Part shown: piece after piece, positions 9,031 through 16,341 of the stretch
Layout: every line of letters begins with the position of its first letter
Position numbering within the stretch: the stretch's first letter is position 1
Origin: a virus
DNA: 41,444 bases
IMG/VR virus record: IMGVR_UViG_3300028844_002915
Location: 1-41,444 of that record
Direction: 5' to 3' (one strand)
The notes under the pieces: generated by a model
The model's input: only the letters and a program-made list of their open reading frames with translations
Told to the model about the DNA's origin: nothing
The model's database searches: none
Translations under genes and position numbers: made by a program

Positions 9031-9602
9031 TTAATTCAGAACTAGGACATGTAACTTCATTAGAAGAATTTAATAGTGAAATTATTCGACAACAAGAAGA
9101 AGCACATGGCGAACACTACTGTGACATTCATGATGCTATTAAAAAGTATATGCCAGAATGTAGATCTTACATGGAACTTGGTACACATCAGGGCGGTACT
9201 GCTTCCACCGCTTTACTGTGCAAGCCAGAGAGTGTTCAACTAGTTGATATTGATACTAGTAGATATCAGAAGTTCTTGAAACCACTAGCCGAAGAGTATG
9301 CTGAGAAATATGATATCGATTTGACTGTTCTAGAAGTAAGTTCTCTTAGTATGAAGTCAACTACCAAAACAGATATGTTAATGATTGACTCTTTACACCA
9401 TCCTAATCATATGATACAAGAGTTACGTTTACACCATTCTAATACGTATAAATATATCATAGCACACGATACAAGTATCTTGCATGGGAAAAAAGACAGC
9501 AGACTATATGATTGTATGCAAAACTTTTGTCTAGATTATCCTTGGCAAATCGTTGAGAGAAACGAGAAAAATGTGGGATACACAGTTTTAAAAAGAAAGT
9601 AG
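9027..9602 (+). CDS. Class I SAM-dependent methyltransferase
   Basis: 191 residues. Motif I is SYMELGTHQGGTASTALLCKP. It is followed by VQLVDIDTSRYQ (acidic strand), TDMLMIDSLHHPNHMIQEL (motif IV-like) and YIIAHDTSILHG. This is the Methyltransf_24/cephalosporin-hydroxylase (CmcI) type, also common in glycan clusters. It is the third methyltransferase of the island. Four bases separate its stop from the next ATG. Confidence 0.65.
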   Translation: MINSELGHVTSLEEFNSEIIRQQEEAHGEHYCDIHDAIKKYMPECRSYMELGTHQGGTASTALLCKPESVQLVDIDTSRYQKFLKPLAEEYAEKYDIDLTVLEVSSLSMKSTTKTDMLMIDSLHHPNHMIQELRLHHSNTYKYIIAHDTSILHGKKDSRLYDCMQNFCLDYPWQIVERNEKNVGYTVLKRK

Positions 9603-9606
9603 AGAT

Positions 9607-10449
9607 ATGTCTATAGGAGATTCATTAGATAGCGTTATATCAAAAACAAAGGCTTCAACCTTTGTGATGTCGGCTAAAGGAAAACTTCCTGCTTTTATTA
9701 TATCTGATATTAACAACTCTGCGTCTACAGCAGCTACTAGAAAAGTTGTGAAATCTATTGAAGATACTGGTAGTAGGTTCATACCCTTTATTTTACCTGC
9801 CACAACTCCCTCAAATTTAGACGAGCATTTAAAAGATTTTAACAAGACAAAAATGGATTGGACGTACCCGTTAGCGGGGGAAAAAAGAATAGACATTAAA
9901 TCAGGTTTACATTTGACAGGGTATGCTGCTAAAGATATCAATAAGGTTATTTCATGTATGGTTTCTCACATGAGATGTTGGTTGGTTTGTGCATCTCAGA
10001 GATTCCCTATAGTAGTTTTAGAACACGATGCTTTGTTTGTAAGAAAGCTTGATCTTTATGGTAATAGTAATACTACCCACGAGAAGCTAAATAAGCACGG
10101 TATCATTGGTCTTAACAATCCAAGGGGTGCTACTAGAAAATCTGCAAAGTATTACGAATCTGTTATTAACATACAAAATAATATTAATAGTGCAAAAGAT
10201 TTTAATGGTTATACGGTTAGTGATTCACCTTGGGTTGATGATGACAAATATACTCCACAAGGTATTGCAGGAAACTCTGCATATGTCATTAGTCCTAGCA
10301 TGGCATTAAAACTTCTGAAAAAAGTTGACGAAATAGGTCTTTGGCCCAATGATGCTTTAATGTGTAAGCAGTTTTTTCCAAATCAACTAAAACAAATATA
10401 CCCATTCGTTACAGAACTTCAGGGTATACAATCAACAACTACAGGATAA
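9607..10449 (+). CDS. GT25-like glycosyltransferase (long form)
   Basis: 280 residues, longer than its paralogues because of an N-terminal segment before the usual start. The diagnostic block is SCMVSHMRCWLVCASQRFPIVVLEHDALFVRKLD (SH..cW and EHDA). GNSAYVISPSMALKLLKKV and a final acceptor region follow. The family adds hexoses to LPS-type glycans. AGAG lies just before ATG. Two bases separate it from the next paralogue, suggesting an old tandem duplication. Confidence 0.65.
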   Translation: MSIGDSLDSVISKTKASTFVMSAKGKLPAFIISDINNSASTAATRKVVKSIEDTGSRFIPFILPATTPSNLDEHLKDFNKTKMDWTYPLAGEKRIDIKSGLHLTGYAAKDINKVISCMVSHMRCWLVCASQRFPIVVLEHDALFVRKLDLYGNSNTTHEKLNKHGIIGLNNPRGATRKSAKYYESVINIQNNINSAKDFNGYTVSDSPWVDDDKYTPQGIAGNSAYVISPSMALKLLKKVDEIGLWPNDALMCKQFFPNQLKQIYPFVTELQGIQSTTTG

Positions 10450-10451
10450 CT

Positions 10452-11099
10452 ATGAAAAACTTTGTTATTACTATTCGTGAAAATGATAAATCTTTAGAAG
10501 CAGCTTCTAAATGTATAGCTTCAGCCGCAAGGTTTGATCTTGAGGTTGATTACTATGATGCGTTTGTACCATTTGAAGCTAAAGACTTTATGAAAGAACA
10601 AAAGATAAACGACACTCTCTTTAATGGAGACAAGTATTCTAAAGAAGACAATGCACGTGCCGCTTTTTGTTCTCACTTTTCTATATGGCAGTTTGCTGCA
10701 GAAAATAATGAAGAGGTAACAATCTTTGAGCATGATGCTATAGTGATGGACTCAATACCTGAGATTTCTTTTGATGGTTGTATATCTTTTGGAAGACCTT
10801 CATATGGTAAGTTTATGCAACCTTCCATGCTTGGAAAACAACCTCTGATATCTAAGCCATATTTCCCTGGCGCACATGCATACAGGGTAAACCCAAAAGG
10901 CGCTAAAGTATTAGTTGAAGAAGCAAGACTACAGGCTAGACCTACTGATTTGTTTTTAAACAACACTGTGTTTCCTTTCTTAGAAGAATACTATCCTTGG
11001 CCTGTGGAAGTTAGAGAAACTTTTAGTACAATCCAAAAAACGGAAGGCTGTTTAGCCAAACATATGTACAACAAGGATTATGTCTTAGAGGATATATAA
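10452..11099 (+). CDS. GT25-like glycosyltransferase
   Basis: 215 residues. It opens NFVITIRENDKSLEAASKCIASA and continues LEVDYYDAFVP, AAFCSHFSIWQFA and VTIFEHDAIVMDSIP, the full GT25 order with the EHDA site. HAYRVNPKGAKVLVEEA is the equivalent of the substrate loop seen in the neighbours. It overlaps the following gene by one base (TAATG). It probably acts on the same glycan as the preceding gene. Confidence 0.65.
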   Translation: MKNFVITIRENDKSLEAASKCIASAARFDLEVDYYDAFVPFEAKDFMKEQKINDTLFNGDKYSKEDNARAAFCSHFSIWQFAAENNEEVTIFEHDAIVMDSIPEISFDGCISFGRPSYGKFMQPSMLGKQPLISKPYFPGAHAYRVNPKGAKVLVEEARLQARPTDLFLNNTVFPFLEEYYPWPVEVRETFSTIQKTEGCLAKHMYNKDYVLEDI

Positions 11100-11710
11100 T
11101 GAAAAATCTTTTTATTACTGGCTATGATAGTAACACAGTATGGATGTTAGATTGGTTTCTGAAAAACTTTAACGAAAACTCAGATACTCCTATACTAACT
11201 TACGACTTTGATGATTTTTCTGCGCCAGTTCAAAACGCTAAAAACTGGTTCAAGAAACCATTTGCTATGCTAGATGCAGTATCAAAGGTTGACAAAGTTT
11301 GTTGGCTTGATATTGACATGCATATAAAACAAAACATAGATGGCATCTTTAATCATGTAGAACCTAATAAACTTGCAATGGTAGAGGATGTTCCATGGTC
11401 TAGAAGACGTGGAGAGAAATGGCATAACTCAGGTGTGGTTGCCTTTCAGGGTAAACCTCAGATCTTACAGGATTGGGCATCAGAGATTGCACTAAATCCA
11501 ATTGTCGGTGATCAAGAAGTTCTGCATAGTATGCTAACAAGCCCTTTAAAAAGAATGATACATATAACTGACCTTCCAAGAGAGTACAACACTTTACGGA
11601 TAGATTTTATAGATGGTACTAATCCAAATAATCCAAAGATAGTGCATTGGACAGGTGCCAAAGGAAAAGAAGAAATCAGAAAGATAATGGTTAGTGAGAC
11701 GATTAAATGA
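11099..11710 (+). CDS. GT8-like glycosyltransferase (short)
   Basis: 203 residues. NLFITGYDSNTVWMLDWFLKNF is a GT-A start, and VDKVCWLDIDMHIKQNIDGIF holds a DxD motif. KWHNSGVVAFQGKPQILQDW and VGDQEVLHSML form the acceptor side. It is shorter than the 266-residue paralogues at 4157 and 5580 but keeps all main blocks. It starts at the stop of the previous gene and overlaps the next by 4 bases. Confidence 0.6.
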   Translation: MKNLFITGYDSNTVWMLDWFLKNFNENSDTPILTYDFDDFSAPVQNAKNWFKKPFAMLDAVSKVDKVCWLDIDMHIKQNIDGIFNHVEPNKLAMVEDVPWSRRRGEKWHNSGVVAFQGKPQILQDWASEIALNPIVGDQEVLHSMLTSPLKRMIHITDLPREYNTLRIDFIDGTNPNNPKIVHWTGAKGKEEIRKIMVSETIK

Positions 11711-12339
11711 GTAGAGTTGCACACGTAATAGGTAATGGTGATCAAGCACAGTTATATAAACCTGCGAAGGGTATTAAGATAGCTTGCAATCAACCCCCAA
11801 TGGCGATTGAAAATCTTTATGCTTCTTGTATCGTAGACTTTAAAATGTCGGCTGCACTCACAGAAGGAAGCGTAGATATTCCTGGGGATTGGGTGCTAGG
11901 GTATAGACCTAAGATCTGGTATGAACAAAATAAAGGCAACTTTAAGATGCGTTTTGGTCATAAGATCAAGGAGTTCTATACAGTTCTACCACCATACACA
12001 AAACTATTTCCAAACGAAAATGAAGGTAATATGTACACGAACTTTAACTGTGGACATTTGGCAGTACACTATACTGCAAACAGATTGAAGCCTGACGTTC
12101 TTCACATGTACGGATTTGATTCCATATTTGATATGAACATGAGAAGTTACACAGATTTTGTTTTGAACTCAGACAGAGGTGCCACTAATAATGTAAGACT
12201 AGCAGACAGGTGGAGACCTATTTGGAATGGGATTTTTGGTGAGTTCAAGAACACTCAGTTTGTCCTTCATCACATTCATAATCAATCTAAAATCCAACTG
12301 CCTGATAACGTTGAGGTTTATGTTCCACAAAAAGCTTGA
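11707..12339 (+). CDS. Unknown protein, possible DUF115/sialyltransferase-like
   Basis: 210 residues. The N-terminus RVAHVIGNGDQAQLYKP resembles the 'GNGPS' nucleotide-binding turn of DUF115/MptE-like and related sugar-transferase folds. ACNQPPMAIENLYASCIVDFKM and DVLHMYGFDSIFDMNMRSY continue that pattern (a named site is followed by a 'YGFD' strand). I infer a transferase acting on a glycan, but the family is uncertain. This is the last gene of the island. Its TGA stop lies inside the -35 box of the next promoter. Confidence 0.45.
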   Translation: MSRVAHVIGNGDQAQLYKPAKGIKIACNQPPMAIENLYASCIVDFKMSAALTEGSVDIPGDWVLGYRPKIWYEQNKGNFKMRFGHKIKEFYTVLPPYTKLFPNENEGNMYTNFNCGHLAVHYTANRLKPDVLHMYGFDSIFDMNMRSYTDFVLNSDRGATNNVRLADRWRPIWNGIFGEFKNTQFVLHHIHNQSKIQLPDNVEVYVPQKA

Positions 12340-12364
12340 CAACAATGTCACCATAGTGTAATCT
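12336..12364 (+). promoter_or_regulatory. Sigma70-type early promoter (A)
   Basis: TTGACA at 12336-12341, a 17-base spacer and TAATCT at 12359-12364. The leader GTATATGTAACAACAAGAG is shared with the promoter at 21058. It serves the zinc-peptidase gene at 12391. The TGA of the preceding gene is part of the -35 box. Confidence 0.75.
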
Positions 12365-12390
12365 GTATATGTAACAACAAGAGATTCGCT

Positions 12391-12759
12391 ATGATCGTTG
12401 AGTTTGAAAGTAAGTTTGCCAGAAAGAAAGAAGACCTCATCTGTGATGTCATTGCTTTCGGAGCAGAAAAACTTTTCCCTTCTGAAGATGCTGTTTATAT
12501 AAATATTCAAGCCATTAACAAAGAAGGACTTTGCGGCGATTGCATGTTCGAAGACGATGATGAGTTTACTATTCGTCTTAACAAATCACTTTCCATAACA
12601 GATCTAATAACTACAGTTCTACATGAGCTTGTTCACGTGAGTCAATATCTCAAGTGTTTAATCATGGATACTGAGAGTGCCTATGAAGATCGTTGGCAGG
12701 AGATTGAAGCCCATGCAATGGAGAAGGAACTGTTAGAGGAATATATGGTTGGACATTAA
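12391..12759 (+). CDS. HExxH zinc metallopeptidase-like protein
   Basis: 122 residues. The sequence TTVLHELVHVSQYL contains HExxH at residues 78-82. A downstream glutamate block DRWQEIEAHAMEKELLEEY can supply the third zinc ligand, as in gluzincin-type minimal proteases. The N-terminal part (FESKFARKKEDLICDVIAFGAEKLFP) is probably a regulatory or substrate-binding helix. Small phage HExxH proteins of this kind are cytoplasmic; targets are unknown. It follows its own early promoter and starts the early block. A poor SD (AAGAG) lies 8 bases upstream of ATG. Confidence 0.65.
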   Translation: MIVEFESKFARKKEDLICDVIAFGAEKLFPSEDAVYINIQAINKEGLCGDCMFEDDDEFTIRLNKSLSITDLITTVLHELVHVSQYLKCLIMDTESAYEDRWQEIEAHAMEKELLEEYMVGH

Positions 12760-13045
12760 TGGAATAGAAAAGGCATGTATGGAAATATGTGACGATAATA
12801 CTAATATGTCAATACCATGGTATCTCATGGCGGCATATGCGTATTATGAAGAAGACAATCCCATAATCAGTGATGGTATGTTTGACAGACTTGCCAAGAA
12901 GATTTTAAAAGATTGGGATAATATCACGCACATGCATAAGGAACATCTAAGCATAGATATGTTAGAGGCAGGTACATTCATAGGGGAATACCCAACACGA
13001 ATAAAAGGAGCATTGCAAAGTGTCAGACAATCATACAAAGAATGA
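12749..13045 (+). CDS. Small conserved phage protein, ligase-N-terminus-like helix pair
   Basis: 98 residues from TTG 12749, which has AGAGGA 8 bases upstream. An ATG at 12779 with AAAAGG is the alternative and would remove 10 residues. The segment PWYLMAAYAYYEEDNPIIS followed by DGMFDRLAKKIL resembles the Ia region of NAD-dependent DNA ligase (Yy..D.P.isD..yD.L), which binds NMN. No adenylation domain follows, so it is not a ligase. Small proteins with this motif recur in T4-like phages with unknown role. Confidence 0.55.
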   Translation: MDINGIEKACMEICDDNTNMSIPWYLMAAYAYYEEDNPIISDGMFDRLAKKILKDWDNITHMHKEHLSIDMLEAGTFIGEYPTRIKGALQSVRQSYKE

Positions 13046-13196
13046 TGGTCCGATTGATGATATTACAACTGAAACTTTAGAGGGATGGATTAGACGTGAC
13101 AGTAGTAGAAGTGGCGAGACGGATCTTAGACAACGATTGGAAGGGAGTGGCGGGAGTGGATATCTCAACTCTTGGACTCGCTTTGAGCATGGTTGA
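13020..13196 (+). CDS. Small hydrophilic protein, GTG start
   Basis: A 58-residue frame beginning GTG TCA GAC with GGAG (13007-13010) 9 bases upstream. It overlaps the previous gene by 26 bases and ends TGA at 13196. The product is polar and Gly/Ser rich (ETLEGWIRRDSSRSGETDLR, then GSGGSG). I recognise no family. The well-placed ribosome-binding site and tight packing support translation. Confidence 0.4.
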   Translation: MSDNHTKNDGPIDDITTETLEGWIRRDSSRSGETDLRQRLEGSGGSGYLNSWTRFEHG

Positions 13197-13208
13197 GGCA
13201 GTCAAGAA

Positions 13209-13349
13209 ATGACTCTTAATGAACTGCGAAAAGCTTTGAATGATCTTGGTATTGAGTTTCTGATAAAGCGAGAAAATACTCACTCAGAAGATTGCAGAGG
13301 AAATCTAGTAACTGTGAGATTTTTAGTAGAAGACGAGAAAGAGGGTTAA
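13209..13349 (+). CDS. Small protein of unknown function
   Basis: A 46-residue frame, ATG 13209 to TAA 13349: MTLNELRKALNDLGIEFLIK, then charged residues to EDEKEG. The first half predicts a helix and a strand, a common small-phage-protein shape. Its last codons run into the terminator stem at 13338, so translation and termination overlap. Function unknown. Confidence 0.4.
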   Translation: MTLNELRKALNDLGIEFLIKRENTHSEDCRGNLVTVRFLVEDEKEG

Positions 13350-13366
13350 CAGCCCTCTTTTTTTTA
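13338..13366 (+). terminator. Rho-independent terminator
   Basis: Stem AAAGAGGG (13338-13345), loop TTAACAG, then CCCTCTTT (13353-13360) followed directly by a T run. It closes the transcript from promoter 12336 and insulates the next promoter cassette at 13380. Confidence 0.85.
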
Positions 13367-13379
13367 TTTAATTTAGTAC

Positions 13380-13408
13380 TTGACATTAAGTTAAATAAAT
13401 GCTACATT
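13380..13408 (+). promoter_or_regulatory. Early promoter cassette (B)
   Basis: TTGACA 13380-13385, spacer TTAAGTTAAATAAATGC, TACATT 13403-13408. GATTCTGTAATAAGGAG follows and already holds the SD. It is almost identical to the cassette at 15673 and closely related to those at 13941, 14557 and 15027. Confidence 0.85.
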
Positions 13409-13433
13409 GATTCTGTAATAAGGAGACATGATG

Positions 13434-13643
13434 ATGTATGAAGTTGGAATGGGTGTTATTCGTGAGTATGTCAATATCGGCGCAGACAACTATACTGCCA
13501 TGGGAGAAATCTCAAGCATTCACGAAGATGCGGATGGTGAGACTCTTGTTACTGTCTTGTACGATGACGGTGCGGTAAAAGTCTACACTGAGAACGCAAT
13601 GAACAATAAACGCATGATTGTAACTGAAGAGGTGATTTGGTAA
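13434..13643 (+). CDS. Small acidic beta-rich protein, unknown
   Basis: 69 residues if translation starts at ATG 13434, 8 bases after GGAG. ATG 13428 and 13431 are in frame but closer to the SD. The sequence alternates strands (GVIREYVNIGADNYTAMGEI, then ETLVTVLYDDGAVKVYTENA), like a small SH3- or OB-like barrel. I recognise no family. It is first in cassette B and ends on the start of the next gene. Confidence 0.5.
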   Translation: MYEVGMGVIREYVNIGADNYTAMGEISSIHEDADGETLVTVLYDDGAVKVYTENAMNNKRMIVTEEVIW

Positions 13644-13828
13644 TGTTTGATAAGTTTTTTACAGATATGAAAATCTTTATAGGGTTGAAAGAAAACACCA
13701 ATGAAGATGGTTCTATTAACTGGAACTTCATTGACTCGGATATGTACATGAAATGGTCTGTGTTGCTTGATGGTGAAACTTACACTGAATGGTTTGACAA
13801 AGCTGCAGACATTATTGAAGGAGTTTAA
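13643..13828 (+). CDS. Small protein of unknown function
   Basis: 61 residues from ATG 13643, one base overlap with the preceding stop. An in-frame TTG at 13637 is ignored. It contains FDKFFTDMKIFIGLKENTNE and SVLLDGETYTEWFDKAADII; amphipathic helices are likely. Second gene of cassette B. No recognised family. Confidence 0.45.
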   Translation: MFDKFFTDMKIFIGLKENTNEDGSINWNFIDSDMYMKWSVLLDGETYTEWFDKAADIIEGV

Positions 13829-13829
13829 A

Positions 13830-13937
13830 ATGTCAAAATATAATAAAGAAGCTGTTGAAGAGCAAATCCGCAAGGAAGGTATCAAAGGTAAAGAAGCAAA
13901 ATTGATCCATGCTTTGTTAAAGGGTCGTGGAAAATAA
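13830..13937 (+). CDS. Tiny conserved-type phage protein (HALLKGR motif)
   Basis: A 35-residue basic protein: SKYNKEAVEEQIRKEG, then KGKEAKLIHALLKGRGK. AAGGAG lies 7 bases upstream. Short proteins ending in IHALLKGR recur in T4-like phages from memory, which supports this frame although it is short. Role unknown. It is the last gene before cassette C. Confidence 0.6.
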   Translation: MSKYNKEAVEEQIRKEGIKGKEAKLIHALLKGRGK

Positions 13938-13940
13938 CAC

Positions 13941-13969
13941 TTGACATCAAGTTAAATAAATGCTATAGT
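13941..13969 (+). promoter_or_regulatory. Early promoter cassette (C)
   Basis: TTGACA 13941-13946, spacer TCAAGTTAAATAAATGC, TATAGT 13964-13969, then GATTCTGTAATAAGGAG. It is the same as cassette D at 14557 through the -10 box and beyond. Confidence 0.85.
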
Positions 13970-13994
13970 GATTCTGTAATAAGGAGAAATGATT

Positions 13995-14336
13995 ATGCTA
14001 CTTCAAGTTCAAAACCTACTAAACGATATCAATGCTGACTATGTTGGCTTCAAAGAGCGTTGTGGTTCTAAAGATACTGTTACTGGTCAGAAGATGATCA
14101 AAGAGTTTGCTGAAGGTCTTGGTTATAAAATCGGTAAGAAGTATATCAAGATCACCAAAGAAAACGATGGTTGCGTTTGGGGTTTCGTTGTCAACACTGA
14201 CGATGACAAGAAGTTTCGTAAAGGTGACATCTTGAAAGCTGCAGGTTGGAATGCTCCTGCACGTAACAAGGCACGTGGTAATGTTGTTGATGGTGACTAC
14301 AACATTCAATGGACTGGTCCTAACTATTTACGTTAA
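13995..14336 (+). CDS. Unknown basic phage protein
   Basis: 113 residues from ATG 13995, 8 bases after GGAG; ATG 13989 is only 2 bases from it. The N-terminal helix has LLQVQNLLNDINADYVGFKERCG. A strand-rich part (KKYIKITKENDGCVWGFVVN) and a Gly/Asn-rich end (GWNAPARNKARGNVVDGDY) follow. It looks like a compact nucleic-acid-associated or inhibitor-like early protein, but no family is recognised. Codon use is more GC-rich than in the glycan island. Confidence 0.55.
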   Translation: MLLQVQNLLNDINADYVGFKERCGSKDTVTGQKMIKEFAEGLGYKIGKKYIKITKENDGCVWGFVVNTDDDKKFRKGDILKAAGWNAPARNKARGNVVDGDYNIQWTGPNYLR

Positions 14337-14346
14337 AGGAGTCAAT

Positions 14347-14550
14347 ATGCTTGCCTATTGTGATTATATCGCTGATGAGATCAGCCATAAGTTCTGGTCT
14401 CAACAATCCGAAAACATTGTCACCAAAGTTGGCAATGTCAAATATGATCTTCATCCTGATCAGGGGTGGATGATGAGCACGAAGAAAACTATTGATATGA
14501 CTGACGAGAACGGTAAGATGTACCGTGTAACCGTAGAAGAGATTTGTTAA
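14347..14550 (+). CDS. Small protein of unknown function
   Basis: 67 residues from ATG 14347, preceded by AAAGGAG. The upstream part of the long frame overlaps the previous gene and has no start with an SD. It contains AYCDYIADEISHKFWSQQSE, then two short strands (VGNVKYDLHPDQGWMMST; MYRVTVEEIC). Second gene of cassette C. Function unknown. Confidence 0.5.
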   Translation: MLAYCDYIADEISHKFWSQQSENIVTKVGNVKYDLHPDQGWMMSTKKTIDMTDENGKMYRVTVEEIC

Positions 14551-14556
14551 AAAGAC

Positions 14557-14585
14557 TTGACATCAAGTTAAATAAATGCTATAGT
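14557..14585 (+). promoter_or_regulatory. Early promoter cassette (D)
   Basis: TTGACA 14557-14562, the same 17-base spacer as cassette C, TATAGT 14580-14585 and GATTCTGTAATAGAGAG. It drives the gene at 14617. Confidence 0.85.
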
Positions 14586-14616
14586 GATTCTGTAATAGAG
14601 AGAAAGTGAGAATATA

Positions 14617-15030
14617 ATGGCCTATATGTCCCAAGCTAAGAAAAAAGAACTTGCCCCTGCTATCAAAAATGTTTTGAAGAAGTACGGTGTTAAAGGCTCT
14701 ATCGGTGTTGATAACCATTCCTCATTAGTTGTTAACATTCGGGAAGGATCTATTGATTTCATTGGCATGGCAAATGCCCAAAACAAAGAAATATCTGAGC
14801 GGCGGGGTATGCCTTACTATCCTAATGAAGGATACATTCAAGTAAACCATAATTACCCTGAGAACTATGGTGAGGCAGCGCCTTTTATCGAAGAACTTTC
14901 AAACGCTATGCATGGTACAGATTGGTATGACAACAGCGACATTATGACCGACTATTTTGATGTTGCATGGTATGTTGATATCAATATTGGAAAGTGGAAT
15001 AAACCCTATAAACTAGTAGAAAGTGCTTGA
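14617..15030 (+). CDS. LPD29-like small domain protein, unknown role
   Basis: 137 residues. An N-terminal helix (KKKELAPAIKNVLKKYGV) is followed by strands KGSIGVDNHSSLVVNIREGSIDFI. This matches the shape of the small domain found fused to large polyvalent mobile-element proteins (an 'LKKYGVKGTLSVR..S.L.VNI..G'-type block). The C-terminus has DYFDVAWYVDINIGKWNKPY. It stands alone in cassette D. Its stop TGA at 15028-15030 is inside the next -35 box. The domain call is from memory of the motif. Confidence 0.5.
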   Translation: MAYMSQAKKKELAPAIKNVLKKYGVKGSIGVDNHSSLVVNIREGSIDFIGMANAQNKEISERRGMPYYPNEGYIQVNHNYPENYGEAAPFIEELSNAMHGTDWYDNSDIMTDYFDVAWYVDINIGKWNKPYKLVESA

Positions 15031-15055
15031 CATCAAGTCAAGAATATGCTACTGT
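15027..15055 (+). promoter_or_regulatory. Early promoter cassette (E)
   Basis: TTGACA 15027-15032, spacer TCAAGTCAAGAATATGC, TACTGT 15050-15055 and GATTCTGTAAGAAAGAG. It is the most diverged member of the cassette family. It drives the HAD gene at 15085. Confidence 0.8.
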
Positions 15056-15084
15056 GATTCTGTAAGAAAGAGAAAAGAAAATAA

Positions 15085-15669
15085 ATGATTCACGTATTAA
15101 GTAATAAAACAATCCTGACTGACTGTGACGGTGTGCTCCTTGATTGGGAGTACGCCTTTGACGCTTGGATGAAGCGGCATGGTTATGAAGTTGTTCAAGA
15201 GAACGAATACAAGATGCATATTAAGTATGGTCTTGAAAAAGCTGAAGCTAAGAAGCTTGTTCGGATGTTCAACGAAAGTGCTGCCATTCGGAAGCTTGGA
15301 CCCCTTCGGGATGCTATCAAGTATGTGAAGAAACTTCATGAGGAACATGGCTTTACTTTTCATGCTATCACTAGCTTGAGTAACGATCAGTATGCCCAAC
15401 ACTTACGGACCAAAAACCTTCGGGAGTTGTTTGGTAACACTGTCTTTGAGAAGTATGTCTACCTTGACACTGGTGCTGACAAAGATGATGCTCTTGCGCC
15501 TTATGCAGGTAGTGGTTGTGTTTGGGTTGAAGACAAGCCTGAGAACGTTGACCTTGGTATCACCTTGGGTTTGGAAGGGATCTTGATTGATCACCACCAC
15601 AACGCAGGATATGATGGTGCTGCTACTGTTGTTCAAGGTTGGAAAGAAATATACGAAATGTTAACTTAA
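15085..15669 (+). CDS. HAD-family phosphatase
   Basis: 194 residues. Near the N-terminus TILTDCDGVLLDWEYAF has the DxDG nucleophile pair. HAITSLSNDQYAQHLRTKNL supplies the motif II Thr/Ser, and GCVWVEDKPENVDLGITLGL the motif IV acidic pair (ED). This is the layout of small 5'-nucleotidase or phosphatase enzymes of the HAD superfamily. It may act on nucleotides or end groups of nucleic acids. It uses CGG codons often, unlike the island genes. It stands alone in cassette E. Confidence 0.8.
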   Translation: MIHVLSNKTILTDCDGVLLDWEYAFDAWMKRHGYEVVQENEYKMHIKYGLEKAEAKKLVRMFNESAAIRKLGPLRDAIKYVKKLHEEHGFTFHAITSLSNDQYAQHLRTKNLRELFGNTVFEKYVYLDTGADKDDALAPYAGSGCVWVEDKPENVDLGITLGLEGILIDHHHNAGYDGAATVVQGWKEIYEMLT

Positions 15670-15672
15670 GGG

Positions 15673-15701
15673 TTGACATTAAGTTAAATAAATGCTACAT
15701 T
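15673..15701 (+). promoter_or_regulatory. Early promoter cassette (F)
   Basis: TTGACA 15673-15678, spacer TTAAGTTAAATAAATGC and TACATT 15696-15701, identical to cassette B through GATTCTGTAATAA. It drives genes from 15730 on. Confidence 0.85.
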
Positions 15702-15729
15702 GATTCTGTAATAAAGAGAAAGATACATA

Positions 15730-15960
15730 ATGATACAATCGACTCAGAACGGATTTGAAATAGCTGAAGAAGAAATGAATCGTGTCTACGCTGAGACTGC
15801 TCAAGGTGAGCAATCTATTGCAGTTCAGCGTGACATGAAAGCATGGGCTGTTAAAAAAGGTATTTGGCTATCGGAACACTATAAAAATATTATTGTCCTT
15901 CACGCTATTGACCGTGGTTGGCTTCAAGAATATGATAATGGAATGGAGATTGTATACTAA
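15730..15960 (+). CDS. Unknown small protein
   Basis: 76 residues: QNGFEIAEEEMNRVYAETAQ, then ERGEQS-type charged helix and KGIWLSEHYKNIIVLHAIDR. Predicted mostly helical. First gene of cassette F, with a weak SD (AAAGAGAAAG). It overlaps the next ATG by one base. No family recognised. Confidence 0.5.
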   Translation: MIQSTQNGFEIAEEEMNRVYAETAQGEQSIAVQRDMKAWAVKKGIWLSEHYKNIIVLHAIDRGWLQEYDNGMEIVY

Positions 15961-16331
15961 TGCTTGACAGTACTTTTGAAAATCAGATGAGTTATTTTGA
16001 TGGTGTTCGTTCTAAAGAAGGACTAAATACAGTATGGTCCATCTATGAAGTCGAAGATGCCTATGCTAACTCGCCCATCAATGTGAAGGGTAAAGAACTC
16101 GTATATGAAAGCATTCGTTATGATGCCACTTCAGAAGATCTTTTAAAAGATATTACAGAAGGAACTAATCGGTCTAGTATCATGTACAAAACAGAGATTC
16201 AAGGTAATACTTGGATGGATATGTGGAAAGCTGCTGAGTGGGTTATTGCTATGTCAGGTACACATCATCGTTACATTGAAGACTTCACAATGAACTCAGA
16301 TGGAACCATTGAGTTAACAACAGGTTCTTAA
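15960..16331 (+). CDS. Unknown protein
   Basis: 123 residues: FENQMSYFDGVRSKEGLNTV, GKELVYESIRYDATSEDLL, TWMDMWKAAEWVIAMSGTHH. The mix of aromatic strands and a helix suggests a small globular early protein. It shares cassette F and is probably co-translated with the previous gene. Function unknown. Confidence 0.5.
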   Translation: MLDSTFENQMSYFDGVRSKEGLNTVWSIYEVEDAYANSPINVKGKELVYESIRYDATSEDLLKDITEGTNRSSIMYKTEIQGNTWMDMWKAAEWVIAMSGTHHRYIEDFTMNSDGTIELTTGS

Positions 16332-16341
16332 GGAGAACACA

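Noticed and set aside
9447-9454. TATAAATA inside the methyltransferase gene at 9027, and others at 25012 and 26521
   Set aside because: They lie within coding sequence of an AT-rich genome, and no late-type gene starts at the right distance. Chance is likely.
13380-15701. CRISPR array made of the repeated promoter leaders
   Set aside because: The repeats sit hundreds of bases apart and each precedes a gene. There are no regular spacers and no cas genes.
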